The notes: generated by a model not told the origin, from the sequence alone. A stretch of 64,000 nucleotides of DNA from Solanum dulcamara (GCF_947179165.1 NC_077245.1:43641286-43705285); one strand, 5' to 3'. Numbered from the stretch's first letter, positions 1-11,150 are shown. Made by a program: numbers and translations.

Positions 1-600
1 ATGCACTCCATACAAGTAGTGGTGCCAAATTTCAAGTGTAAATACCACCGCTGCCAGCTCAAGGTCATGAGTTGGGTAATTCCTCTCATGAATCTTAAGT
101 TCTTTTGAAGCATAGGCTATCACCTTCCCCCTCTGCATCAACACACAGCCCAACCCAATTTTAAATACATCACAATAGATCACAAAGCCCTTTGTTCCAT
201 CGGGCAAAGTCAAGACAAGAGTAGTGGTTAGCTTGGTCTTCAATTTCTGGAAACTATCCTCATAAGCATCGGACCATTGGAACTTAGCCTTCTTTTGGGT
301 CAGCTTAGTCAATGGTGATGATATGGATGAGAATCTCTCTACAAACCTTCGATAATAGCCGGCTAAACCCAAGAAGCTTCTTATCTCTGTCGGGGATGTG
401 GGTCTGGGCCAATTCTTCACTGCTTTAGTTTTCTAAGCATCAACCTGAATACCATCTCCAGATACAATATGGCCTAGAAAAGCCACTGATGCAAGCCAAA
501 ATTCACACTTGGAGAACTTTGCATACAATACCTGGTCCTTCAAAGTTTGTAATACGACTCTAAGATAATGGGCATGCTCTCCTCATTCTTGGAGTAGACC
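1..600 (-). pseudogene. Element A RT C-terminus and RNase H domain
   Basis: Continuation of the element A polyprotein in a different frame from the upstream RT reading frame, so a frameshift lies near 540-600. Visible on the minus strand are the RT thumb region (FSKCEFWL, then [10 protein letters not shown], then a YYRRF motif near 340-360) and the start of RNase H (VIYCD, later [17 protein letters not shown]), which supply the first catalytic Asp and the Glu of the RNase H site. A stop interrupts the segment near 435. RNase H runs off the left edge of the window. It would remove the RNA strand during reverse transcription; this copy is not translatable as one product. Confidence 0.85.
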
Positions 601-1667
601 AAGATATCATATATGAATACGATCATAAACATATCAAGATATGGTTTAAACACTCGATTCATGAGATCTATAAAAGTTGCGGAGGCATTAGTCAATCCAA
701 AGGACATGACCAAAAATTCAAAGTGGCCATAACAGGTCTGAAACGCTGTCTTTGGAATATCACGCTCCCTCACCTTCAACTGATGGTAGCCAGATCTTAG
801 GTCTATTTTTGAGAAACAAGTGGCACCCTGAAGTTGATTAAATAAGTCGTCTATTCTGGGAAGAGGGTATTTGTTCTTTATGGTGACCTTGTTCAGATGC
901 CTGTAATCAATACACATTCTAAGGGACCCATCTTTCTTCCGCACAAATAGGACAGGAGCACCCCATGGGGAGACACTCGGCCTAATGAACCCCTTATCTA
1001 ACAAGTCCTTTAACTTCTCCTTCAACTCCTTCAACTCAGCCGGAGCCATTCTATAAGGAGGGATTGAGATAGGCTGGGTATCAGGAAGGACATCAATCCC
1101 AAAGTCGATCTCCCTATCAGGAGGGACTCCAGGCAGATCTTCAGGAAAGACATTAGGAAACTCGTTGATAATCGGAACCGACTCAAGGGATGGAGACTCA
1201 ATACTGTCATGTTTCACTCGGACAAGGTGATAAATACACCCTTTTGAGATTAGATTCCTGGCCCTAAGGTAGGAAATAAACTTACCCTTAGGCACGATAG
1301 GACTCCCCTTCCACTCTATGACAGCCTCATTTGGGAATTTGAACCTAACAATCTGAGTCCTACAATCAATAGAAGCATAACAGACATAAATCCAATCCAT
1401 GCCAAGAATCAAATCAAAATCAACCATGTCCAACTCAACTAAGTCATCCAAGATATCCCTATGATAAATTGACACAGTACAATCTCTATAGACTTTCTCA
1501 GCTAAGACAGAATTACCGACAGGAGTAGCTACACTGAAAGGCTCATGTAGACATTCAGGAATTTTATCAAACTTACTTGCCATGTAAGGAGTCATAAAAG
1601 ATAGTGTGGCACCCGGATTCATCAAAATATAATAGTCAAGATAAGAGACTCGAATCATACTCGTCAT
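540..1667 (-). pseudogene. Element A aspartic protease and reverse transcriptase
   Basis: A 375-residue open frame covers most of the retropepsin-like protease and the fingers and palm of a Ty3/gypsy reverse transcriptase. The protease flap-side motif DLILGMDW lies near residues 84-91. RT begins around residue 190 with [10 protein letters not shown], then [33 protein letters not shown] and the palm. Two catalytic sites are damaged: the protease site reads NPGAT rather than the usual D-(S/P)-GA-T, and the RT box reads FIYD where gypsy RTs have FIDD. The first residue is only the first start-like codon in the frame; in the living element this would be internal to a polyprotein. The frame fails soon after the RT box. 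Confidence 0.92.
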
Positions 1668-1699
1668 GACGTTTGGAGAGTTCTCCTAATCTTGACGAC

Positions 1700-2937
1700 T
1701 ACCCATGGCATATAGATGGTTTGTACCTCCACTCATACTTGAAGTAGTACCCCTTTGATTACCTCTAGCTAGTGGTGCGGTGGTAGAATAATGGGCTCTG
1801 TTCTCCTATGCTTGACACTCCTTCTGAAAATGGTCTATTTGGCTGCATTTATAACAACCAACCCTTCCCACTCTTTACTCTCCCAAGTGGAGCTTACCAC
1901 ACTTGATGGATGGTGGCTTCCCTTGCAAACCTAGACCCACACTAGCTTGGGATTAAGAACCCTAGAGTCTGAAATTCTGGTGGCTCTGTCCCTGCCGATC
2001 ATACTGTGCTGCGGAATAGGTGTACTTGCAGTCGATGAGGCATAGCTGGAAGGCCTTTTCTAGAAGAAGGACCAGTTGCTCTTGTTCTACCTCTGTTCAT
2101 TCTCATGTCCCGCTGATTTTTCCTTTTTGCTTAAATGCTCCTCTCTGTCTTTCCTCTTTTTGTCCTCCACCTGCTGAGCATACACCATCAATCTTGAAGT
2201 ATCCATGTCGGAGATTAACAATGCTGTTTTGCACTCCCTCTTCACATGTCTCTCCAATCCGGAGACGAACTTTCTCATCTTTGACCACACATCTGGGATC
2301 ATCTCTGGAGCATACCTGGACAGCTGGATGAAATTCAGGTTGTACTCCTTAACAGTCATGCCTTCTTGTTTCAGATTCACAAACTCCTCCACTTTTGCTT
2401 CCCTCAATTCTGGGGGAAAGAAGTGGTCAAGAAAGGCTCCCTCAAATTCATCCCACATAGCAGATTCAGCATTCTTACCTCTACCTTGTTCCCATTGGTT
2501 ATACCAAATATTTGCCACATCTTTCAGTTAATAGGATACCAACTCAACCCCCTCAATCTCCGTAGCATGCATAGCTTTTAGATCTTCCATATCTCATCAA
2601 TAAAATTTTAGGGATCTTCATTAACCTTAGACCCTGTGAATGCCGGCGAATTCATTCTCAGAAAGTCTCTAATTCTGGTGGCAGCCGACGGCTCTTAGGA
2701 ACTAAAGCTAAGAGTTGGTGAGCTCTGGTTACCATTTCGGGTAGACACTAATTGAGTGAGCATAGAAATCGCCCCTCGAAATTTTGCTTCTGAAATGGGT
2801 GCAGGCGGAGTAGCAGATACTTGGGGTGCCTCCATATATCTTGTGGGTTGGCCTCTAGCCCTCGATGGGCGTACCTCTGACTGGGGCATCTCTGCCTTAT
2901 CAATATTTCTTTGGCTAGCAGCACGTTTAGGAGGCAT
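1700..2937 (-). pseudogene. Element A gag with CCHC zinc knuckle
   Basis: The likely start is the ATG at 2937, giving a basic N-terminus (MPPKRAASQRN). A retrotransposon gag domain follows, best seen at 2518-2087 (IWYNQWEQ, then WDEFEGAFLDHFFP, LREAKVEEFVNLKQ, LSRYAPEM). A CCHC nucleic-acid-binding knuckle, C-x2-C-x4-H-x4-C, can be read near 1800-1845 (CYKCSQIDHFQKEC). In-frame stops occur near 2695 and around 2600, and the frame shifts again before the knuckle. Gag normally forms the virus-like particle that packages element RNA. Family assignment is strong; the copy is non-functional. Confidence 0.88.
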
Positions 2938-3135
2938 TATCTGTAACTTATAAATGCATGAATTAGAAAGGAGTTTTATAGAGTTTAACTCTATCGCATA
3001 AATTTAGAGTATGAAAGAAGTGAAACAATTCCTAATGCCTTATAGCCTCCTGATTATAAGTGTTGTGCACAACACACCCATAAGCAAGACTCTACTAGAC
3101 ACGGCTTCATAGACTCCCAGGACTCTTAAACTCTG

Positions 3136-3152
3136 GGCTCTGAATCCATGTT
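3136..3152 (-). promoter_or_regulatory. Element A primer binding site (putative)
   Basis: Immediately inside the 5' LTR end (minus strand LTR ending GGCGTGACA) the sequence reads about TGGATTCAGAGCC. This resembles the TGGTATCAGAGC primer site complementary to initiator tRNA-Met used by many plant LTR elements, with mismatches. Position is correct; the match is imperfect. Confidence 0.5.
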
Positions 3153-5351
3153 TGTCACGCCTCGGGAGGGTACCCTAGGCATGGCCGGCACTCGAAAGCC
3201 ATTTCTGGCTTCCAAGCGAACTACCTATCAAACCAACAAACAGTTATAGAAGAACTACTCAAAAGAACAATCCAACATTTCTACACTCCGATCTATGAAG
3301 CCTCTATCAATAATCTGGGAGGTGCCCATGGCTACCAACAATCAAAATAAAGGAAACAACACAAAACTATACAAGAAACTCAACATCCTCCGGAAACTAG
3401 GAGGACTCACCAATAATTGGGAGTGTGTGGATCTTCAATGGTGCGCCGGTTGATGATCTCTAGTACCTGTATCTGCATCATGAAATGATGCAGGCCAAAT
3501 GACGTCAGTACATGGAATGTACGAGTATGTAAAATGGCCGAATGAAACAATATTAGAAGGAACCAATTCAACTCGGGAATCTCAACTCAGAAAGAAACAC
3601 AACTCAACAAACGCCCTAAGTCTAAGCAAGAATATAGTTTAGACGGGACCAAATCATATACAAATCAACTCAATCCGACTCGGAGTACTACCAAGACCTA
3701 TGTGGGAGTTTCTCTTATCCGACAACCATCACTTATGAGCCAGTGAAAGTACAACAAACCGACGTTGTTGTCGCGTCCGTTCATACTTTGCCAGGGTATG
3801 AACGAATCAACCAATCATGGATCCAATCCAACCAAGTCCTATAATGTCAGGACAATAATTTTTGGGGAAGTATCCAACTTTAACGGTTCAATCCCCTCCT
3901 ACGTTTGGCGACGTAGTTATTGGATTCGAGTATGGACAATACTCTTGCCTAATTTAGTTATCGATACTCCTCCCAAGACTTAATTCTCATAAAACTCCAT
4001 CCAATCAATTCAATCAAATCATATCGACAAGTCTCATTACAACCTTGTCAACTCATCAACTCTATAACAATCAAACCTCTCCCAATCATACAATCCGATC
4101 GATCCCAATCATATTTTTCAAGAGTAGATTAAATATGTATTTATAACAACATACAAATCTATCCAATCGTTCTTCTATTCATTTAACAAATCTTTTGGGA
4201 CTCACCACAACTCCAAGGTTTTAAATCAACAATTCAAGATAAATAACATATTTAAGAAAATTAGCATTTTTGTCATAATTCACATAGTTAAGAAAAATCA
4301 ATAAAGCATGTTTAACAACTCATCTTCATCGACTCATGCTAACAAGAAGATTTTAGAAATTTCTTAGCTCAACAACATCAACACAACAAGAATCACATTA
4401 ATGGATGACAATGCTCCTTTGGACATAGGCTTATCAAGAAACTCCATTCTTATGAACATTTAACCTCAAAGAAAGTGTAGGGCACATGGGTGGACTCAAC
4501 CCATGTTTTGAGTAGCCTTACATACCTTTGAATAGATTCTTGAAGAAACCTTGTTGTTGGGTCTTCAATGGCAACTTGAAGTCTTGAAGATCTTGGAGGC
4601 AAATCTTGTTGAAGAAGGATTTGGAGAAGAAGAGAGGAGAGGGAAATTTTCTAAGGCTTTTAGAGAGAGAAGGAGGCTGAAAATATGGTCTAAATTCATT
4701 CAAGGATGATATATATATAATTTGGGACAATTCCCAAATTGCCCTTTCTCCAAAAATTCTGAAAAATAGGCTAAAATGCTCCTGGCGCGATAGTGGCGCG
4801 TCGCGCCATTGTAGCGCCAGGCCGATTAGGCCTAAAAACCTACACATCTGTTAGTGGCGCACCGCGCTAAGGACTAAACTACTGGGGCATGTTGTTGGCA
4901 CGATAGTGGCGCGTCGCGCCCTTACAGCGCCAAGCCCAGTTTCCCAACAGTCGCAACCCAGGCCTTAAGTTCCTATCGTGCTAGTTCGTCTCAGGATCAT
5001 TATATATTTTTACTTCGAACTCCGAAAATCACATTCTTGATGGCGTTGGAAATAAGACTCGACTACCTTTAACTTAATAGGTCATGGTCCACCCAGATTG
5101 TCATCTTTCAAAAGGTAGGGTCATTAGAAGTCGACCCCTTATACGAACTCATCCCAAAACTTATTCACAATGAATCTTTTAGACTTAGCTTGGGCCTACG
5201 GGTCCTTTGTGACCCCACATCACCTCTAACACTGCTTCAATTACTCAGGGACTCATCTTAACTCCTGTATATATTTCATAATAATAGAGTTTGACCCTAC
5301 CCGAATACAAGAAAGGTCCGAATCTTAGGAAAAATTTTAGAGGGTGTTACT
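3153..5351 (-). repeat. Element A 5' LTR (about 2.2 kb)
   Basis: Read on the minus strand the LTR begins GTAACACCCTCTAAA at 5350 and ends GGCGTGACA at 3153. The terminal TG is altered: the base at 5351 predicts AG rather than TG. It is homologous to the 3' LTR of element B; for example, the stretch with TGACGTCA followed by a TGCATCAT...ATGATGCA dyad (3474-3507) occurs in B at 10329-10362. A TATA-like ATATATATAA tract lies at 4709-4720. No second LTR of this copy is in the window. Confidence 0.88.
4709..4720 (-). promoter_or_regulatory. TATA-like tract in element A LTR
   Basis: An alternating TA tract within the 5' LTR, oriented to drive transcription toward gag on the minus strand. It is the only strong TATA-like run in this LTR. 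The function is inferred from position and composition. Confidence 0.4.
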
Positions 5352-6540
5352 TGTACTATGTCAATCTATCACATGGATACCATGGCTGACTTAGTTGAGT
5401 TGGACATGGTTGATTTTGATGTGATTCTTCGCATGGACTAGCTTTATTCTTGTTATGCCTCAGTTGATTGTAGGACCCAAATTGTCAAGTTTCAATTTCC
5501 AAATGAGTCTATCTTAGAGTGGAAGGGGAGTTCTGTAGTACCTAAGGGTAAAGTTATTTCCTACCTTAAAGCTAGAAAGTTAATCTCTAAGGGATGCATA
5601 TATCATATAGTCCGAGTCAAAAATATTAATGATCAGGCTCCATCTCTTGAGTTAGTTCCCATTGTGAATGAATTTCTTAAAATCTTTCTTGAGGATCTAC
5701 TCGGAATCTCTCCTGATAGAGAGATAGACTTTGGTATTGATGTCCTTCCTGATATACAACCTATCTCCATTCCTCCTTATAGAATAGCTCCGGCTGAGTT
5801 GAAGGAGTTGAAAGAACAACTGAAAGACCTCCTAGATAAGGGGTTTATTAGGCCAAATGTCTCACCTTGGGGCGCTCCTGTCCTATTCGTGCGAAAGAAA
5901 AATGGGTCTCTTAGAATGTGCATTGATTACCGATAACTAAACAAGGTCACCATAAAGAAAAAGTATCCTCTACCCAGAATAGATGATTTATTTGACCAAC
6001 TTCAGGGTTACACATGCTTCTCTAAGATAGACCTCAGATCAGGCTATCACTAATTGAAAGTGAGACAATGTGACATCCCGAAGACGGCTTTCCGAACCCG
6101 CTATGGTCATTTTGAGTTTCTTATTATGTCCATTGGATTGACAAATGCTCTTGCAGCTTTTATGGACCTCATGAATTGGGTATTCAAGCCATACCTGGAT
6201 ATGTTTGTAATTGTCTTCATCGATGAAATTTTGGTCTACTCTAGAAGTAAGAGTGAGCATGCTAATCACCTTAGGATTGTCCTTCAAACTCTTAAGGAGA
6301 GGAAGTTGTATGCTAAGTTTTCAAAGTGTAAGTTTTGTCTTGAGTCTGTAGCATTCCTAGGCCATATTATATCTGGTGATGGAGTTCAAGTTGATACTCA
6401 AAAGATTGAGGCAGTTAAGAACTGGCCCAGACCTACCTCTCCAACCGACATAAAACGTTTCTTAGGTTTCACTAGTTACTACAGAAGGTTTGTTGAGGGA
6501 TTTTCATCCATATCCTCACCATTGACTAAGCTGACTTAGA
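5352..6540 (+). pseudogene. Element B protease (3' part) and reverse transcriptase
   Basis: Opens with the second half of the aspartic protease ([13 protein letters not shown]), then a linker and RT. RT fingers and palm are seen as [14 protein letters not shown], [19 protein letters not shown] and MCIDYR, then [13 protein letters not shown], the polymerase box [10 protein letters not shown] at about 6213-6242, LGHIISGDG and the thumb [20 protein letters not shown]. In-frame stops include TAG after the protease GMD-like motif (about 5440), TAA at 5935, one before 6054 and one at 6538. The second catalytic Asp of FIDD is Glu. The longest open pieces are 5664-5936 and 6054-6539. Confidence 0.92.
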
Positions 6541-6915
6541 AGAAGGCTAAGTTTCAATGGTCTGATGCTTGTGAGAAAAGTTTTCAAGAGTTAAAAGCTA
6601 GATTGACTACTGCTCCAGTACTATCCCTACCCGAAGGAACGGATGGTTTTATAATCTATTATGATGCTTATAGAGTTGGGTTGGGCTATGGTATTTTCTC
6701 TTAAGATCTGGCATCACTATCTTTATGGTGTACATGTAGATGTGTTCACAGACCATAAGAGCTTACAGTATGTATTCAGCCAGAAGGAGATGAATTTGAG
6801 GTAGAGGAGATGGCTAGAGTGCTCAAGGATTATGACATGAGCATTCTCTACCACCCAGGTAAAGCAAACGTAGTTGCTGATGCTCTTAGCAGGTTATCTA
6901 TAAGGAGTATGACCC
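6541..6915 (+). pseudogene. Element B RNase H with internal deletion
   Basis: Tail of the polymerase-connection ([10 protein letters not shown]) followed by the RNase H start (FIIYYDAYRVGLGY). The sequence then jumps at about 6690 straight to the segment equivalent to KIWHHYLYG. The central part that carries the catalytic Glu in the sister copies A and G ([16 protein letters not shown]) is missing, a loss of roughly 100-150 bp. The C-terminal motif [10 protein letters not shown] survives at about 6870-6900. This deletion alone would abolish RNase H. Confidence 0.85.
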
Positions 6916-8505
6916 ATGTAGAAGAGGAAAAGAAGGAGTTGGCAAAGGAAGTGCATAGACTTGCGTGTTTGGGAATTCAACTTATTGACTCTAGTGAGGG
7001 TGGTATAATAGTCCGAAATAGAGCTGAATCATCTCTAGTTGAAGAGGTAAAAGGAAAGCAAGATCAGGATCCCATTCTTCTTCAACTGAAGGATAAGGTT
7101 CACAAGCTGAAAGTAATGGCTTTTACCAAAGGAGGAGATGGAGTGTTGAGATATCAAGGGAGATTATGTGTTCCAAGTGTTGATAGTATTCGAGAGAGAA
7201 TCATGGCAGAAGCCCATAATTCTAGGTATTCCATCCACCCAGGTTCAACAAAGATATACCATGACTTGAGAGAAGTATACTGTTGGAGTAGAATGAAGAG
7301 AGATATAGCAGATCTTGTGTCCAAGTGCCCGAACTGCCAATAAGTTAAAGTTGAGCACCAAAGGCCTTGTAGAGTGGCTCAGAATATAGAGATCCCGGAA
7401 TGAAAGTGGGAAATTATCAATATGGACTTCATCACTGGTTTACCACGAAACCGCAAACAGCATGACTCTATTTGGGTGATTGTGGATAGGATGACCAAAT
7501 TGGCTTATTTCTTGCCGGTTAAGACTACGAACACTTCAGAGGATTATGCCAAATTGTATCTTAGAGAGATTGTTAGACTGCATGGAGTTCTTTTGTCTAT
7601 TATATCAGACAGGGGAGCTCAATTCATTGCTCAATTTTGGAAGTCATTTCAGAAGGGTTTGGGTTCAAGAGTAAACCTTAGTACTGTTTTTCATCCGCAA
7701 ACATATGGCCAGGCAGAGCGTACGATACAGACTTTGGAGGATATGTTAAGAGCTAGTGTCATTGACTTCAAAGGTAATTGGGATGATCATTTACCTCTTA
7801 TTGAGTTTGCATACAATAATAGTTTCCATTCGAGTATTCAAATGGCTCCTTATGAAGCTTTGTATGGGAGGAGATATAGATCACTAATTAGTTGGTTCGA
7901 AGTTGGTGAAGCTGAGTTGATTGGACCATACTTGGATCACCAAGCTATGGAGAAGGTAAAAACCATACAAGAGAGGTTGAAGACTGCTAAGAGTCGCCAG
8001 AAATCCTACACTGATGTTAGGAGGAGAGATTTGGAGTTCGAAGTGTATGATTGGGTATACTTGAAAGTTTCACCCATGAAGGGTGTGATGAGATTTGGAA
8101 ATAAAGGGAAGCTGAGTCCCCGCTACATTGGTCTTTATCAGATTATCAGGAGGGTAGGAAACGTAGCCTATGAATTAGAGTTACCCCCAGAATTAGCTTC
8201 TATTCATCCCATATTTCACATCTCTATGCTTAAGAAGTGTTTGGGAGATCCTTCACTTGTTGTCCCAGCTAAGAGAATTGGGGTGAAAGAGAGTTTGAGT
8301 TATGAAGAGATTCCAATTCAGATTCTTGATCGTTAGGTTCGCAAATTAAGAACTAAGGAAGTGGCACCTGTCAAAGTCCTATGGCAAAATAAATTTGTTG
8401 AAGAGGCTACATGGTAAGATGAAGAAGATATGAAGTCTAAATATCCTCATCTATTAGTGCCTTCTGATGACGATATTCAAGGTAATATTCCTTACTTCTA
8501 CCTTT
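6916..8505 (+). pseudogene. Element B integrase and chromodomain
   Basis: The N-terminal HHCC zinc-binding module is at about 7205-7340 (AEAHNSRYSIHPG then CPNCQ), ended by a TAA just after 7340. The core lies in a 304-residue open frame at 7422-8336 and keeps the D,D,E triad: IVDRM, IISDRGAQF and the Glu of GQAERTIQTLEDML. The GPY/F-type C-terminal module follows (GKLSPRYIGLYQIIRRVG, then HPIFHISMLKK). A chromodomain-like tail occupies about 8299-8460 (EIPIQILDR, stop, VRKLRTKEVAPVKVLWQNK), interrupted by two stops. Integrase would insert the cDNA; the chromodomain steers plant chromoviruses to heterochromatin. This is the best-preserved integrase core in the window. Confidence 0.93.
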
Positions 8506-8635
8506 GAGTCGATGTGTATTCTTTAGTTTGAGTCATTGACCATTTGAGTATCGGAGTTGTTGAGAAATTGATGTATTGATGATATTTGTTCTTGATGTCT
8601 CCTATTTTCATCTTCATTCGATGATGAATGATCCC

Positions 8636-8646
8636 AAGGGAGAGAT
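8636..8646 (+). promoter_or_regulatory. Element B polypurine tract
   Basis: AAGGGAGAGAT just before the 3' LTR, the expected plus-strand DNA priming site. Its location, directly ahead of TGTAACACC, supports the LTR start at 8649. Confidence 0.75.
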
Positions 8647-8648
8647 AT

Positions 8649-10763
8649 TGTAACACCCCCTAAAACGTTGTATGTCGGTATTTCAATTCTCGACGAAAAT
8701 GATAATGTCTCTGTATTTTGGCATAACATTTCATAGAACAATCCAAATTAGGTGATTCAAATTTCTAAGTAACCACAACATCATTACCTACAACTTTCAT
8801 GAAGAACATATCTTATGATTCGTAGTTTAAGTAGATCAAATAAATTCAAATTTGCAAGACATAGTGTTGTGATGGAATGGAGTATTTGTAGAATAAAATT
8901 CATATCTCAATGTAGTATTCTCCAAATTAGATGATTCTTGAACTAACTGAAACTAGACTTCTATATCTACAATTCTTATGAAGACACCAAATCCTAATAA
9001 GGAATTTATCTTATTCAAACGCAGCTTTGAATACAGATATTCTGTTAAAAGGGATCTCATCTCACCTACCATAGAAAGATCTAGAACCATTTGACATCAT
9101 CCATGACATCAAAATCCTCCATTGAATTTTCAAGATCATCCTTTGTAATTAATTTTATTTATTGTTAAGTTCCTCCTCCACACCTATAAATACCCACCTT
9201 ATTTCCTTATTTTATTCATCAAGCTTTCTTAAGCAACTCTTCTCTCTATATACTTCTTTACTCATTCTCAAATATAGTTTTAGTTTTAGTAGTATAAAAT
9301 ACTACTCCAGTGATTTTTATACTCCGGGTAGTACACAAAATGCTCCAGCGAGAAGAAAAGGCTAGGGGTCCAAGAGTATTCCAATTCGGAGTAAAACTTC
9401 GGATTTAAGATATGTAAGGCTTTCATAACATCGGATTGAGTTCGTCCATTCGCCCAATATTTAAATTCATTATAATTGAGTTATAGTTGAGTTTTATCCA
9501 AATCTTAAATTTCTAAATGAATTAATTCTTCTTCTATTGAGTTAGATATATTTATGCATTAATATTATTATTATTTTTATCTCTCATATTATTGAAATTA
9601 TTGTTCATGGCTACTTTCCCATGAATCCTAATTGATTTGATGTTCATGAATATTTTTACACATATTTTGAGTAAAGATGTTGGCTTTTTAATATTTTTAT
9701 TGATAAAAAGAGTGATAAGAATTAATACTATATATGTATTTTATTGAGTTTTGAAAGAGCAAAAGAGTTGAGTTTAAATAAATTTGAGTAAATGATGTTT
9801 TGAGCAAGATGTTTCGATGAGATATAAATGATGTTTTTGAAGTATAATGATTGATGAAGAGGTAATGAGATGAGTTTGATGATTTAAATTAAAGTCCAAT
9901 GAGACTAGATGATGAGATTAATATGAGCATATATTTTTGGAGTAGTATTGAGCACTGAGTTAGGTAAGAGTTTAATTGACTCAAACCCCAGAACTATATA
10001 GCCAGCGTAGGATAGAGGCTATGCCTCTTAAGTCCCAAAAAGAGGACTTTGATGAGTGGATCCAAGATAGTGATGTCCTTTATCCTGGCAAGGTATTGGA
10101 TGGATGTGGCAACGACATCGCTTCGTTGTATCATCGCTAGCTCATAAGTGATGGTTGTCGGTTAGAGAAACTCCCAACTGAGTAAGCATTTCTTATTATT
10201 ATTTTAAATTTGCATTACATATTAATGTTGAGATGATGTTGAGTTCTGAGCTGAGTTTTCCTGAGAGGAATTTCTTGATATATGTCCTTACCTTCCTGCC
10301 ATTTTACATACTCATACATTCCACGTACTGACGTCATTTGACATGCATCAATTTTTGATGCAGATACAGATGTTAGAGATCCTCAACAGACGCATCGTTG
10401 AAGATCATTATTTTTCAGCTATTTGGTGTGTCCTTATATTCAGAGGAACTCTCTATTCTTTTATTATTTTTGAGTATTATGCTTCTTTTAAGGTAGTCAT
10501 GGATATGTCATTGGCACCATCTAAGAGTATTAGAGGCTTCATAGACAGAGGTTGATGATGTAATCGGAGTAGTTCTCTTTAGAAACTACTTCTTCTAAGA
10601 ATTATTTATTTTTCCTTTGATGTTGATGATGACAAGCCCACATTAGTATTCTTAAGTCTTCCGCTGATGAAAAAATGAGTAATGAGACCAAGTGGTTCTC
10701 TCGGAAGCCAGAGATGATTTCTGAGTGCCGGCCACGCCTAGGGCACCCTTTCGGGGCGTGACA
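8649..10763 (+). repeat. Element B 3' LTR (2115 bp)
   Basis: Begins TGTAACACCCCC and ends GGGGCGTGACA. It is homologous over its length to the inverted element A LTR, and its first ~490 bp are homologous to the plus-strand sequence at 63514-64000. It contains a canonical TATAAATA at 9185-9192, a CRE-like TGACGTCA palindrome at 10329-10336 and an adjacent 19-bp dyad at 10344-10362. The five bases following (aaacc, 10764-10768) are the expected half of a target duplication whose partner lies outside the window. Confidence 0.92.
9185..9192 (+). promoter_or_regulatory. TATA box in element B LTR
   Basis: TATAAATA followed by CCCACC, a textbook plant core-promoter TATA about 540 bp into the LTR. 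It implies a U3 of about 0.57 kb and a long R-U5. Confidence 0.6.
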
Positions 10764-11150
10764 AAACCCTTTTTATAGGGTACATATTCATTGTCAAAAA
10801 AAGATCGATCAGAATCTGAATATAAATCTTCATTTATTAAAACACATAGATGGTTATCAACAGAAGTAGAAGAATCAGAACTAGTTTTAGCAGTATCAGA
10901 AGATGAATATTCATGCAAAGAATTTAAAAGAATTTTGCACAGAGAAAGAATCTTTCAACTTATCATCCAAGTCCAATTGTTTAATCTTTTTCTGAGTTTT
11001 ACACTCATTAGCATAATGACCATATCTTCCACATTTATGGCATTTAATACCCCGTTTATAATCTCTTTTACCATTTTTATCAAAAATCTTTCTCTTAACC
11101 CTTTTTCCTATATTTTTTGGGAAAATCTCTATGCTCAGATTTATCTCTAG
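10764..11150 (-). pseudogene. Pararetrovirus-like zinc knuckle and acidic tail of coat-protein region
   Basis: Minus-strand fragment of an endogenous caulimovirid-like polyprotein. A CCHC knuckle C-x2-C-x4-H-x4-C (CHKCGRYGHYANEC) is read at about 11015-11060, preceded by a Lys/Arg-rich stretch and followed in another frame by an acidic, serine-rich segment (about 10918-10764). A knuckle flanked by basic and acidic tracts is typical of caulimovirid coat proteins. At least two frameshifts separate the pieces. The fragment is cut at 10764 by element B; downstream protease/RT modules, if any, would lie left of the window. Confidence 0.65.

Larger units (their letters stand above)
1..5351 (-). mobile_element. 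Element A: Ty3/gypsy chromovirus-type LTR retrotransposon, partial
   Basis: Read on the minus strand, this holds a 5' LTR (3153-5351), a leader with a primer site, gag (about 2937-1700), protease-RT (1667-540) and the RT C-terminus with RNase H up to the window edge. The integrase and 3' LTR must lie to the left of the window. The protein matches element B closely throughout protease and RT, so A and B are one family. At its right end the LTR butts directly onto the protease codons of element B in the opposite orientation, which fits insertion of A into B. The element is dead: stops in gag, a frameshift in RT and two lost catalytic aspartates. Confidence 0.9.
5352..10763 (+). mobile_element. 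Element B: Ty3/gypsy chromovirus-type retrotransposon, 3' part
   Basis: Starts within the protease (first codons CTMSIYH) directly at the end of element A and continues through RT, RNase H, integrase and chromodomain to a polypurine tract and a complete 3' LTR (8649-10763). Gag and the 5' LTR are missing here; if A inserted into B they should lie to the left of A outside the window. The right flank after the LTR end GGGGCGTGACA is pararetrovirus sequence, so B itself inserted into that fragment. Stops and an RNase H deletion show the copy is dead. Confidence 0.92.

Noticed and set aside
2020..2581. Plus-strand open frames over the gag of element A
   Set aside because: They lie antisense to a recognisable gag domain and have no motif of their own.
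10791..11150. Plus-strand 119-residue open frame
   Set aside because: Antisense to the coat-protein-like zinc knuckle region; composition is explained by that.
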